From: Melastoma dodecandrum
Lineage: Eukaryota > Streptophyta > Magnoliopsida > Myrtales > Melastomataceae
Assembly: GCA_029817715.1 (NCBI GenBank)
Contig: JARUPY010000290.1
Coordinates: forward strand, 1 to 64,000
Length of the DNA stretch: 64,000 bases
Direction: 5' to 3'
Position 1 is the stretch's first letter; every line of letters starts with the position of its first letter. The position numbers and the translations under genes were made by a program. Below, one piece after another: positions 36,501 to 49,028 of the stretch. The notes under the pieces are model-generated. The model made no database searches and was not told the origin of the DNA. It worked only from the letters and a program-made list of their open reading frames with translations.

Positions 36501-39500
36501 ACCTGTCCAAGCAGCAGCAAGAGTATCCGACAAACCTCTTTCTGTAGGATCAGATGCTGTCCTCTGCACAATTGTTCCCGTTTCGATTGGCTTCAAGTAA
36601 TCACGAGTGATTTTGCCAGGCTCGCTGCAATCTATATTTTCACCACCACAAGCCTCATGAGCGGCCAAGTCAGGACGCACGTCTCCAATTTCATTATCCC
36701 CTTTTACGTCAACACTTCTAATGACATCATTATTTGATGGAAGAGACTCAGGCTTGTCACATTCTGACTCGAGTACCATTTCCTGATCAGCAAGAATCCT
36801 GTCTGGGGAATCAATTTTCTCCTTTCCTTCCATTATCAAGTATTTCTTGCCATTTGCAAGATCTTCGTTCAGACTGGAAATCAAAACCAGGCGCTGATCC
36901 CATATGTATGACTGGAAAAGGAGCTTCCTTCGTAGCCGATTGAGGTCAAGAATGTCCATATTCAGATTCATCTTTTCCTTCCTTGAAACCTTTTCAAATG
37001 ATTCCTACAATAAAATACCAAATAATTTCATATTCAACTTGCAACTGATTCAAATAGTCAATCTGTAAGTGTCTTCAATTCTATATTAAACTATTTTACA
37101 ACCAAGCCCAGTCAAAAGATCTTTCTTATAAACGATACCGGGCTTAGTTAAGCCCATGATAAGAATTACATTCACTGGTACTGTTGCTGAAAATCCCAAA
37201 ATTTACTAGAATATATTCGCAAGAGCAGCATGCAGATGCAGCGTACCTCCCATTAATACACAACTATTAAAAATGAAATGAGCATACCTCAAATTCACTC
37301 TTTTCCTTCTGCAATAATTTCTCTAGCTCAGAAATATGATGTTTCAAGTCAGATGAAGAGGCACCATATGTAGAATGTGCTCCAACAAGTCTCTTCTCAG
37401 CAATCTGACTAAGAGCATTAAGCACTTCAGAAAAGAGAAGCTCTGCCCGGTTGACCACCTGCTAAAAGAAGAGAACTATCAAGCCATTCATCCTAGACAC
37501 AAAAATAGAACATGGCCATATATGCAATCAAAGACCTCATCAGCATCTTTTTGAATCCAATCTTGATTGCCGTAGCTGAAGTCCAGTTTAGGTGGTGGGA
37601 GATACACAGAATGGACATCAATAGAAGCATAACGGAAGCAGGCCACCATGTTCCCAAATCTGTAAGTAGCAGAACCTCCTTAATAGAATGTATGACTTAT
37701 ATATATTTTTCTCATAAATTGTTGATCTTGAATCGAAGGGAATCAGATCACACCAGAAATATAGAAAAACTACTAGCATATTGTCATGACAAATTTCCAA
37801 ACCTAAAGGAGAATACGCAGTCCTCTGAGTTTATAGGATTATTCAAGCTTTTCTGCAAGCATATTGTTCAATCATCATCGCACAAATCATTACATATTAT
37901 TCTCAGGCCATGAACTTGACGCTCCTACAAAAAAGGGATACATACCCATAGAAACGAAGGCAGTCTCTATGAAGAGAGTGACCACAACTTGCAACCCGAC
38001 TAGCAGCTGCGTGGTTAGAAAAACTAAGCTCCAAGAATTTACCGAATGAAAATCCCCAAGCAGCATCTGACATCACCACCCTTCTAGTAGCTGGTGGAAA
38101 ACCGTTGATTCGTGGACAATGGAGGCATCGATGCCACATCCAGATCTTCCCATCCTTCTGACCAGGCAGAAGAACTTCTGTTAGTTTCTTCACGGATATA
38201 GTGAGAGTGCCTTGTCTATGCGTATAGCAATGAACATGTGCCTCTGATGGCATCTCACAAGATTCACATCGGTATCCCTGACAAAGAGAAGACATTGATT
38301 AATATTATGCTCTTCAAGATGTAACAAAAACCTACAAAAGGATCACAAACGAGAGAACCTGGTCAAATAAATGATCTCGCAAAAATCGGCCAAGTGGTTT
38401 ATCAAAGCTCCCATAATACTTGAAGCGAAACAGGTGCGATCTTTCACAAATTGTACCCTTCCGTACGCATCGTGACGACAATGAAACCAAAATGCTTTGA
38501 TGATCTGAAGGAGATGGAGGAAACTCATCCTTGCCGGGTTCAGCTTCCACTATTACTGCCCCACTTTCTTTTAAAGTAGAACTTCCATCTTGGGCTACTG
38601 GATGCGAATCCACAAAATCATGCCTTTTAAGAGGACCGCCAGAAATAGAAACGAAAATCTCCGTACCTTGGGGCACAGATCCGCTAGAGAGGCCATTGAT
38701 CTCTTCTGACATCTTATCCCTTGTTTCTTCTATGGCACCATTAGGCCCAAGCAAATTGTCAAGACAGTCGGAAACAACTTTCCAACTAGATTTCGCAGAG
38801 TGAACGGGAGACATGGATTCAACTAGGCCAGAACAAGCTGACTGTGAGTTGACAGGAGGTGTCTGAAGTTCCACAACAGAACCATTGCTAATCAAGTTGG
38901 ATGGACTTGAAGCTGGGATGCAGTGAGATCTCTGTGGCTCAGACACTTGAGGCTTCTCAATGGAAGGGATTGTGAAACCAGAAATTGTTGAAATAGACCT
39001 AACAATGCTTGAAGATTTATCTGGGAGAGCAACAGTTATGGGTGATCTCAATGGAAACTCTGGCAGAGAGGCTCTTTCATCTGCTAAAAAGGATGTCTCC
39101 AAACCAAGATGATAAGCGGCAAACAATCCATATTGGACGACATGCTTTATTTTCTTCAATTGGTCTCCTGGTGCACCCCTGAGCAAAATCTATCAATAGA
39201 AGAAAGAGAAGTTAATATACCTATGTAAGCGAGTATTCAGTACTAACCACCCAAGCAATGCATTTAAAACAAGGAATAACCCCAGAATGCTCTGAGCTAA
39301 CAAATAAATAACTAATAAAAATATCGTCACCTTTTTTGGGATGTTATACTAAGCTTTATTTGAGATATATGCCCCCAAAAATCTGGAAAATCAAGAGTTA
39401 CATTTTGAATCTTAAGGTGCTAAGTTTTAAAGTCACCTTTATTTTTCTAAAATATCAAGCACGATTTCAGCAGGAACCAGACAACTAAGAGTACAAACAG

Positions 39501-42500
39501 AAACCATAACAAAAGTGAAATGTAAAAGCAAATCCCAATTAATTAAAGATTAAGAGGACTCTTCTCCAAATAAATTAGAAGACTTACTGTACAACCAAAT
39601 GGTTTTGGACAACTTTCAAAATACATTAGCGACTTAGTTAGCCTTTTCCCTCCCTGTCCTGCTGTCCCATGCTCCTCCAAAATCTTTTGTACATGGAACT
39701 TTTCACAATAACCCAATTTTTGAGATGAGAGATGATCAATAGAAGGAACTATTTGAGCACCAGTGCAGCGGGCAATACGCTCCAACAGGGGTCTTTTAAT
39801 ATTGAAAACAAGGGATATATCCTTGGCAAGAAGGTACTCCTGCGCGTACCGAGAGACCGAGTTCTCCACTAAAAGAACATCTGGATGGTGCGCATCTATC
39901 TTTGCAACTGCCATCTTCAGATGGTCCATTTCCTGTAATAAAGATCATGAAAAATAATTGATGACAGACTTCAAAAGAAGGAACATACAATGTCAAGATA
40001 TCAGTCCTTTCAGGTAGCATGAATTTAACTGATTAAGCTTATGAATTTTGTCACGGCTACTTTTATCCACTTAAGTGTGCCAATAATTTGATACAGATCT
40101 TAAGTCCAATGTGCAGGAGTAACACCAACCCCATGCCTAACGTTGAGTTCAGAACGTGGAATACAAGTTTTAATATAATTTAATATGATTATCAAATAAT
40201 TCAAAACTCGACCGTCCCTATTGAAGAAACTACTAATGAGATGCTTTCAATCATCAGGAATATTATTGAGCTAATTCAGCATTTCACATGAAATGAGAAC
40301 TGGCAATCTGTACAATGCCGATAGTTATTCTATTCAAAGAAACAGCTGAGACGCAGTACCTGCTGCAGCAAAGTGTCAAAGCTTGACAAGTGATTGGCAA
40401 CTCGTTGGTACTCAAGAGCTCCTCCAAGAATGAGAATACGAGGCATTTCAATTCTTGAAATCATACGCCGGTGGGCAACATTTTTCTTGCATACAACTCC
40501 TTTAACAACCACACTACAGCACAATACAACAGTTACTAAGGAAGCTGTGCTAGCCAGGCTGAAGTGATCACACGATATCAGCAGAAAAGCAACGAGGAAT
40601 AGGATGATAAAGTTACATCACCGATATTCATACATGATGATGGCCCCCACAGGCATTTTTAAGTTACCTATATATTAATGTAAGAAGCAAAGTTTCAAAA
40701 GGATATGTATAATGTGTCTCATTAGACACGCTGTGTCTGTAGATAAATATGGAAATAAAATTGCATCAGATAAAGAATGTCAACAGGAAAAGTTTACCCT
40801 TAGTCTCTATTTAACATTCAAGTTAGCCAATCAAACTACTAGTAAGAAAATTGAAACTTATTTTCCACACCTCGAGTTCCTCAATTATAGCTAATCAATT
40901 GATCAACCACATCCCCTTTGCAAAGAACATTCCCCAACTAGTGGGTAGAGAAGAAGTTCTGGGTAGTTTTACCCAACCTTCACCTTGTAAATTAATAGAA
41001 AAAAAGATTATCTCCACACTTCTAAAGAACAAAACAATTATTAGCATCCACAACAAAGGCTACCAGCAGCGCAATCAAGCTGAGATGAAGTGAACATGAA
41101 AATCCTGGAGAGACAAAGATCCACCTGTCAGAACACTGCCCAGAAGCTACACACTTGACCTTTACATATCCGCCAGGGTCCATTGCTCCGCTGTTACTCA
41201 TGTCTGGCTTTAGCAGCGTAGCAGCTTCCCATGAAAGGGATGTGATTGTATCGAGCCAACTATCTTCAGAGTTTTCCCCTCCAACCAGAAGGTTTTCAAC
41301 TTGCAGTAGCTGAGCTATCAAAGCCCTAAAATGCCCATAGATCACATGCTTCATAACCTTCTTCTGCTCTTCAACTGAATCTTTGCTGCGGAATTCACTA
41401 CTCCCAAAACTATCCGAGGCACGTAAATTTCCCCATTCAAAAGCACCATCTCCCTCATCGTCATCATCAAATAAAAGGAGTTCCTTCTCATCTTCCTCAT
41501 CTTCTGGTTCAGGAGGAATCCAAAGAACGCCATTTTTCTCAAAGTCAACGGGCTCAATACCGATGTCATCTGCTGTAGATGATGCTACATCACTAATAAA
41601 ATTCTCTTCATCCTTTCTATTCTGTTGAGAGAATTCATTTGATTCATGGGAGTCCAACTGGCAAGGTCCATTTAAAACACTCATCTGTTCCACCCTGGCC
41701 TTGTTGTCATCTTCATGCATGTCAAATGACTCCGATACATTATTGCTTAAATCATCAAGATGATGTCGATTAGCATAGTCAATCTCCTGGGGGAAATGTA
41801 CTGCTTCTGAGTCAGATTGATAGAAGTCGTAATGATCTCCACGAACATAGTTCCTGAATTTCAAGGAAACAAAACACATCAAGGCACATGTGACACCATC
41901 AAATGACAACAACTTCATGGCATGTGTATGACGAGTAAAATGAAACCACAAAGACAAAAGAATAAACAGAAAACATCAATTAATTACAAGTACAAAGATA
42001 AAATATTTTTGCATAACAATGGAGATTTTCTCTTCTTTGTAGATCCGCTCACTTAATGATAAAATGTTCAGGTCTCCATAAATATATGGCCACGTGATTA
42101 TATATTATAATCATTAATCAAACCTTCCGTATGGTGCCAAACACATATCGCTATGTCTTGACATACAAATCCACTCAAACTTCCATTATTAGGATACCAA
42201 ACACTTCATGAAACAGAAAAACCTGCTGAAAGGAAACCTGTATTGACTTGGGTAAGGAACTGCTTGATTGGCAAGGCCAGAAGCATCATTACTGCTCATT
42301 CCAGGTGGGACCTTGCATTGCTCGTCTACATTAATTTCATTCAGGAATGAGATATTTGAAATGAGATCCGAACTCCGTTGAGCGTAATGAGGTGACTCAA
42401 CAGAGTGTGACATGGGAATGCGGCAGCTATTGCTAGATTTAATTGATTTACAGCTGGACTGACTCTTTTTTGATGAAGTACTTGATTCTGTATAAGGAAA

Positions 42501-42839
42501 ACTTTCCTCATTTTTAGCGGCATCTAGGTTCAGCCTCCATTGTTTGAAGCAATAATTACAGACTCGAACCTTCTCCCACTCTTCGAAAGTTCCCTGGCGA
42601 TTGGTGTACTTGGCTGGAATTGAATTTGCAGTACACCTGCCACAGAAAACTCGTCCACAGAGCCTGCAATGATGCCTGCGAATTATAATTGTAAACTGTG
42701 TATCGCACTCGTAGCAAACTCGACAGCTCTCATCGGGCATCCAAAAGTCCCTTGACAGATTAGACGGGCAAGGCTTCCATGAGAACCAAGATTTTACCAG
42801 AGAGAAAAATTCAGAAAATGGATTGTCCCGACAATCCAT
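33532..42839 (-). CDS. FAB1: 1-phosphatidylinositol-3-phosphate 5-kinase, FYVE type
   Basis: FAB1/PIKfyve phosphorylates PI3P to PI(3,5)P2 on endosomal and vacuolar membranes. Exons: 42238-42839, 41125-41853, 40360-40513, 39588-39932, 38359-39189, 37946-38277, 37536-37659, 37288-37458, 35517-37004, 34197-34463, 33532-33858. All have GT-AG borders and sum to 5370 nt (1789 residues plus stop), the usual FAB1A/B length. Domains: FYVE zinc finger at residues about 36-101 with RRHHCR at 54-59; TCP-1-like domain around residues 500-680 ([20 protein letters not shown]); CCR region ([30 protein letters not shown]); kinase domain at the C-terminus with DLKGS at about 1625 and DYSLLVGID at about 1687. 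The start is ATG 42839, giving [12 protein letters not shown]; an upstream in-frame TTG is not used. FAB1C/D lack FYVE, so this is the A/B type. It looks intact. Confidence 0.95.
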
Positions 42840-44100
42840 GTAATGACAATCCTCCAACCCCAATCATTCTGACAGACTCAATCACTAAGCTTTGAAAACA
42901 ATGAATCGCAATTTGACTGTCATGCAATCAGTAGAACCTGAGTAAATTGAAGAGTAAAGGCTGAATCAATGAGAAAACGACGATGATATAAGCGCGATCG
43001 AAGCACTGAAAATATTTCCAATAATCAGGAAAAAGTCACAGTTGAAGAACATCAGGCACGTGAATTATAGTCAATGCATCCACCACAACTCCGAAAAACA
43101 AAATGGCCAATTGACAACAAATTAACAGTAAAATAGAAATTATTTGAGTACTTTCAACATATAGTGCTTCAAAATTTTACCTCCCAATTGCTCTTGCATT
43201 TTTTTTAAGATTAAACAAATTATCCAGAAACAATTGCATATAAAACTTCCTCTAGAGGAACTCCACGTAAAACCTAATCAAACAAGCACGAACAATTGCG
43301 TTAACCAAATTCAAAGCTCCAGTCGAACACATCCCCAAAGCGCTTCGGGTAACAACTTCCCCAAACATTCTAGCCAAGACATATTGTCCTCCCTACCCAA
43401 AGCTTACTCCAATTCCCCATAGCGAGAAGAATAACCCCACAACCCAAGATAACCCCTTAATCTTACTCTGATCGCCCAATACACAGCACATCCATATCAA
43501 AACAGATAACATCGATCTCATAGCTTGGAAAACAGAAAACAGATAACATCCAGAACAGCACCATACATCAACCTCCCAAAAAAAAATTCTCGGCAGAGAC
43601 TGATGTAACCTAACCAAAAGAGGAAAAATAAAAAAAAAAATATAGGGGGGGACTGTTGAGTCTCTTAATAACACTGACCGCCACGATCAGATCTTCGGCC
43701 GCGGCAGCCACAGAACTACGTCCGGAAAGAGCAGGCGAACCACAAACTCCCGACACAAAAAGAGAAAAGAAAAAATGGGCCCTTTCCCCATTTTAAAAAT
43801 CGCCCGAAGAACAAATCCAAGTGGTTGGTCAAAAAAAAAAACCCATCGAAGGAAACAGGAATCGAGTACCTGGGTCGTTGCGGGAACTAGGAATCAGTGC
43901 GGAATTGCCGGTCAAAATCCAAACTTTTTTGCCACGGTCAAACCAACTTCTTCCAGAATTTCATGAGGATGATGGGGACAACGAGGGGGGGTAGGGGGAA
44001 TCCATCCGGAGGCGGCTCTGAATTCAAGATTTAGGGACGCGGAGGGGAAGAAGAAACTAGCTAGCTGTCCTCTTCTTCTTCCCTTTGGTAATTATTTCTC
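42840..44100 (-). promoter_or_regulatory. FAB1 5' region with a possible leader exon
   Basis: No coding exon precedes the ATG. A pyrimidine-rich, GC-richer stretch at about 43870-44090 reads on the minus strand toward a donor-like CCCAG|GTACTCG at about 43870. This would suit a non-coding first exon spliced to just above 42839. Several homopolymers here are long. No gene was recognised. Confidence 0.35.
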
Positions 44101-46264
44101 ATGTTAGTGGGAATACGAATTGGTCATTCTTTTTGTCCGAAGTGAATTTTTGTGTTGTATTCCTCTTATTCCGAAATTAATTAAATAGAAAACGGCGTTT
44201 ACGGCATCGTTTCCTTACTACTTAACTCGTTTATCGATTTATTATTCTTATTAATTGGTTTCCTTTGTTTTTGCAGGTCGCGATAATTTAGTCGTTAGTT
44301 TTGGCAAGAGCCCAAAAAACGTAAAAATAATTTAAAAAAAAAAACATTCAATTGGATTATATATATTCGGTGTCAGAGTCGGAGCAACATTTAAAAAAAA
44401 ACAAAGAAAGAAACACGCGTTCGATGTGACGTCATATGAAAGTGCGGTGACTTTTGCGAAACAGCAAAGATTCATTTTAAAAAAATAATTAATTAATTTG
44501 ATTGCATGGTTTAAGCATAAGATGGTTGCGTCGTGTCATTGGATCAAGGAACAAAACGGGGTGGGGAGGGGGGAGTTGTAGTGTGACGCAAGGAAAATCC
44601 CATTTTTATTCCCCAGACCAGACCAGACCAGACATTGATACGTTGTCGTTTTATGTCGTCTCGGGTGTCGCATGTCTCATGCCACGCCAGCCTAACAAAC
44701 ATAACCCCCCATTTGTCCATTTCTCCTTTTGGGTTAAATAAATTGGGTTAGATTGATTCGTGGCCAAACTTATTTGTTACCTTGTATGCATGTTAATTTT
44801 TTAATTCAGACACATCATGTTAATTTACGTGTACATTTTGGTAACAGATCACTCGATAAAAAACATTGAACCATTAATTTATTTTTTCATGAGGTGTAAA
44901 AATTTTCTACTTCTCTTTCTACTGCCTCCTCCTTACTAACTTTTTTATGTTCATTTTGGGAACTTTGTTCTTAAATAATGTTTGTCGGCAAAATATTTCA
45001 CAAAATAAAATAATAATTTAAAACTTCACCAAATAATGCTCAAGTTCTATCGCAAAGTAAATTCAATATTTGAAACACTAAGTTACCAATTTGCCACAAG
45101 AGAACTCAACAGTTAATCTCAATTTTTCACAATTAAAGTTATTGTATTACTTCGAGGAATATTTTTTCGGCAAATTTTATTTTGAATCATAACTCATGGA
45201 ACAAGGAACAACCAACCAATGACAAGGATGAATGTTATTTGTAAACCATGCATAGAGATGCAATTGTGTGCAATACATTCTCAATTCAATTACTTCCGAA
45301 GACCCCTGTAGCCTAATCCAAATGGTTAAAAAAGATTTATGTGCTATTTTGAACAGGAGATATATGAGAAAGGGGAGTCTGGAAATTTGCATTACTTAAT
45401 TTGCCATCACCGGGTTGACTCCTGGATGAGAATACTAAGAACAAAGGGCAAGGGAAGCTGCTTTGAAAAAGCATCTCTACTGGCCAATCTACATAATCAA
45501 GCTCAAGGACGAGTTACAAGTATTTACTGTTTGACACCAACTCTTTCCTTAGGGAAATGATGGATCATCCTTCCTATGGTAAGCCTAATTCAACTTCCTA
45601 GTCTTCGACCATGTAATGCCAGAACAAACGAATACCAGAGTTAGGTCAATTCACAATTGCCTTCTGTAATTTGATGAAGCATTGTCCGAAGGTAGAGTGG
45701 CATGTTGTTGGCACCGGAGAGTTCAAAGACGTGTATAGCTGCAGCGGCAAGAGAATAGTGAAGGAGTTTGAGCTGTGTGGGACCCGAGCCAGAATCTGAT
45801 ATGGCACTCTTACCATTCATTCCCCAGAAGCTGCGAATGAGGTGATCACAGTTCAGATGTGGAATAGGGACCCATATCTTCTCTTACTCAAGTCTTATAC
45901 TCTGAAATGACTACTCCCGGCACAATTATTAAGGTACTATACAGCGTCCATCATCTGTTGTAGGATTCAGAGGAACAAAGATATTAAACACTTTCGACTA
46001 TTTTGGAAATCGCCCCATATAAGCATACCGTACTAACATACCCAAAATCTATTTTTTTTTTTATGACTAGGGGTTTAATTCATTAATGACCTCCAAGGGT
46101 CGTTACGAATCTACCAAACCTGGAGTGACATGCGCTATCTCCCAAGACAATGCAGTAAACCGGGCAGCTGACGCTGCAATCCTGATTGAATGTCAGACAC
46201 AACATTTCTTTGTATAGTCTGCTACTAGATTTACAATCGGGGATCAAAGTTAAGATGTGAATTG
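44101..46264. other. Intergenic DNA between FAB1 and MED6
   Basis: Mostly AT-rich. At 45430-45900 short frames in several phases suggest a decayed coding fragment (for example VEWHVVGTGEFKDVYSCSGK near 45700, followed by a stop), but I cannot assign it to a family. No intact gene was found. Confidence 0.45.
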
Positions 46265-47700
46265 CTAGGCTACCGCTTCAAAACTTATCCTTTTGGAAGA
46301 GCCTTGATCAATTGTAGGATCAATAGAAGAAACCACTTCTCCAACAGCTTGTTGCATCTCAGCAGGTTTATCTGTTTCTGTAGTCGGAGTAATATACCCC
46401 TCTGGAAATGGTGGCGGTGGAGGGGCAGCCGGCAGCTGCAAGACATGTAAAGTTTGATAAAGAAAGTAGCAAAAATTATCAATGTATAGTTCAGTTACTT
46501 GATCTTTTGGGGAGCATTTAGATTTTATACGACCAAGATTTTCATCAGAACCATTTAAAGCAGATTCACGACATAGTCATCAACCATAGCAGATTATTGA
46601 TTATTGCAATGGCATGTTCAATCCAGGTTTGATTATCATGCCTACTCATGCACCAAATGAAACCACAGTTTTTTCTGCAGTTAAATATCCAGAATGATTT
46701 GCAATTCAAGCTAGTTGTCTTTTTCCATATCTCATGCTATTTTATGTGGCATTTGATCTTGAAATTGATAGACACACTTACCTTGCATTGTATGGATGCT
46801 AGCATATGATCAATTCTCCTAACTTCTTTTATGTGAATTGTCTCCTAGCTGCTCTTCAAATCTGCTGGCGGATTCTCATCTTCAGCATCATCTACATCAT
46901 ATATGAGGATGGATTATTATCACACATTACAAATGAAAGGTCATGCAAAAATAAGTGCAGTGAAGATAAGGCACATTTAACATATGGAGGCAACGGGATT
47001 CTTACCATATCCAAACTTTCCTGCTTTGAGGCAGCCATTGCAAGAGCCTTTGATGCATAATAAATTGCCCTCCCCTGCCCATTTGTACAAAGACCGTGAC
47101 CAGTAAGTTGGTGGGGGTTAATTTGCAAAGGACATAAACATGCCAACAGTATCTCTTAATGGAACACACAAGAAAGCTTACAATTTGCAAAGCAAAAACA
47201 TTGCACAGTTGTTGTGCTTGATATATTGATCAATCCAAGATGTAATACCTTAGCATACGGATTACTTTGTCAGGGCCATCTCTCTTCTGTTTGCGAATAA
47301 CAAAGAGGAGAGGATCCATGAACTCACTTAGCATGAACTCAATGCCGGTCATTTTCCTGTAGTAGAGTATGGATTAATCACCGCGTTAGATCAGAAAATT
47401 ATTTCCATTACAGTTACCGCCAAAACTCAACAAATTCGAAGTCCATAATCAAGAAAAAATACATTACATCATTGCAATAATCACCAGGGAATAACGGTCT
47501 CAACAACTACTTGATCAGAAACCCAATTAGAGATGAAAATACTGTGTGCGGAAGGCCATATATTTGCTTAGTAATCAACATGTCATCCCAAAAGGGGGCG
47601 AATCGAGCCCAAATTCAAACTACACCATGTTATCTCAATGCAGGTGGCTACATTTGTTTCCACTCATCGTCCTAAACAATGATTTTTGTACAAACCCTAA

Positions 47701-47705
47701 CAGAC
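47701..47705 (+). repeat. Target-site duplication CAGAC, left (element B)
   Basis: CAGAC precedes the left LTR end. An identical CAGAC follows the right LTR at 60955-60959. Confidence 0.93.
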
Positions 47706-47916
47706 TGTTCGCCTATAGAACGGATCACGTCGGAAATATTTGGCAAAGGACTCACAGGAATTGAGTTTGTGGTCGCCAGTAAGACGATGCACAATTTTAT
47801 TGAAATAAAATGCAAGTCTTACAATCTAACGAATTAAGAACAAGGGCTTACAGCCATAAAAAATGAAAAGGGTAAACGGTGTCAACGAAGTGGAATCCTG
47901 TGACGGCGGAGAACTT

Positions 47917-48063
47917 GTGACGAAGGCCTTGGAAGCTCGCTCCGTCGGTGGTGGTCGCTGGCGGGAAGCTGTGACGAAGGCCCTACGAGCTCACTCCGTC
48001 GGTGGTGTTGCTGGCGGGGAATTGACGGCAAAGGCCCTACGAGCTCACTCTGCCGGTGGAAGG
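47917..48063. repeat. 54-bp tandem units in the transcribed part of the element B LTR
   Basis: Two full units and one partial unit begin GTGACGAAGG or ACGGCAAAGG and share GAGCTCACTC and GCCGGTGG/GTCGGTGG. The same array is at 60048-60194. The 105-codon frame through it repeats an 18-residue unit but lies in the LTR and is not regarded as a gene. Confidence 0.8.
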
Positions 48064-48563
48064 ATAGTTGACCTACAAACCGGGTCGAGGTATCTAATTC
48101 CTAAGGTTGACGAACAAACTTCAGAGTTTTGGCTGTGTATGGTCGTGTCTTGTCTTTGGAAACTCCTTTGCTATTTATAGTGAGCTCGTACGTGTCTAAC
48201 ACGTAACGAGTGGATCTTGTTACAGATCGTGTCATAGATCGTGATCCCTAGTATCGTGGGAGTGTCCCAACAACTTCCCATGAGATACGGGATCACGTTC
48301 CTGAGAATTAAAATCGGTTACGATTCTTAACAATCGTGATTTTAGGAATAAATTTATTCCCATCTCATCGACTTGCTTTGTTTGTACGGGCTTTGACTGC
48401 TGTAGTTGTCTTTGTTCAGGATAAGGTCGACTTGACCCTATGAGTAGACCTAGCTACTATTGGGTCCTATTGGTGGTCATATCTTAGTGGTGAGTTGACC
48501 TAGTTGACTCTATACATGAGTCGTCTTTAGTAACTCCATTGTGGGTCGACTTCATCATGATTT

Positions 48564-48763
48564 AACCCAACCGACCTCGTCATGAGTCGACCTGGGTGAC
48601 TTTGTCATGAGCTAACCCAGTCGACTTCACAATGAGTCGACCTGGGTGACATCGTTATGAGTTAACCCAGTCGACGTTGTCATGAGTCGGCCTGGACGAC
48701 TTCGTTCTGAGTTAGCCCAGTCGACTTTGTCATGAGTCGGCTTGGGCGACTTCGTTCTTAAGT
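48564..48763. repeat. Four 50-bp tandem units in U3 of the element B LTR
   Basis: Units start AACCCAGTCGAC or AGCCCAGTCGAC and each contains ATGAGTCG. They lie upstream of the LTR promoter as read on the minus strand, where enhancer repeats are common. The second copy is at about 60699-60898. Confidence 0.8.
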
Positions 48764-48819
48764 AGTGTGATGATTCCTGGGCTCTAAGCCCAGGCCCAAA
48801 ATTATTTACTATGTCAACA

Positions 48820-48834
48820 TAAGCCCCCCTTTTA
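48820..48834 (-). other. Polypurine tract of element B
   Basis: AAAAGGGGGGCTTA on the minus strand lies against the 3' LTR start (TGTTGACATAG). Confidence 0.85.
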
Positions 48835-48872
48835 TGCTGGGTTAGCTATGCTGACTTAGCAAAAAATCACAC

Positions 48873-48882
48873 CCTATATAAG
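48873..48882 (+). promoter_or_regulatory. TATA box of the antisense PMD gene
   Basis: CCTATATAAGG on the plus strand sits between the polypurine tract and the PMD start codon (ATG 49029). Transcription would begin near 48905, giving a leader of about 120 nt. It lies outside the LTR and points opposite to the element's own promoter. Confidence 0.7.
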
Positions 48883-49028
48883 GGAGAGTGAGTGTCCTTT
48901 TCCCGCCCATCTCCTTACTTGCTCAACACTTCTTCATCTTCCTCCTCAAGAAACCCAGAAAACCCTCGTTCTTGAAACCCTCCGTCCCTTCCATCTCCTT
49001 CACCAAAATCTCTCCGATCTTTAAAAAG

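Larger units (their letters stand above)
47706..48819 (-). repeat. Element B 3' LTR (left copy)
   Basis: On the plus strand it runs from TGTTCGCCTATAG to ACTATGTCAACA. It contains three 54-bp units (47917-48063, last partial), an LTR promoter and four 50-bp GTCGAC-bearing units (48564-48763). Confidence 0.96.

Noticed and set aside
46265..47356. MED6 stops as sequencing errors, as in the proteasome gene
   Set aside because: Here the lesions are two substitutions and a deletion, accompanied by amino-acid drift at conserved sites. This differs from the insertion-only pattern at 1-5 kb.
47863..48180. A 105-codon frame repeated identically at 59994-60311
   Set aside because: It lies wholly inside both LTRs of element B and its repeats are those of the DNA array; it is not a gene.
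48888..49028. A longer N-terminus for the antisense PMD protein
   Set aside because: The frame extends upstream only to a GTG and would overlap the predicted transcription start. ATG 49029 gives a leader of normal length.
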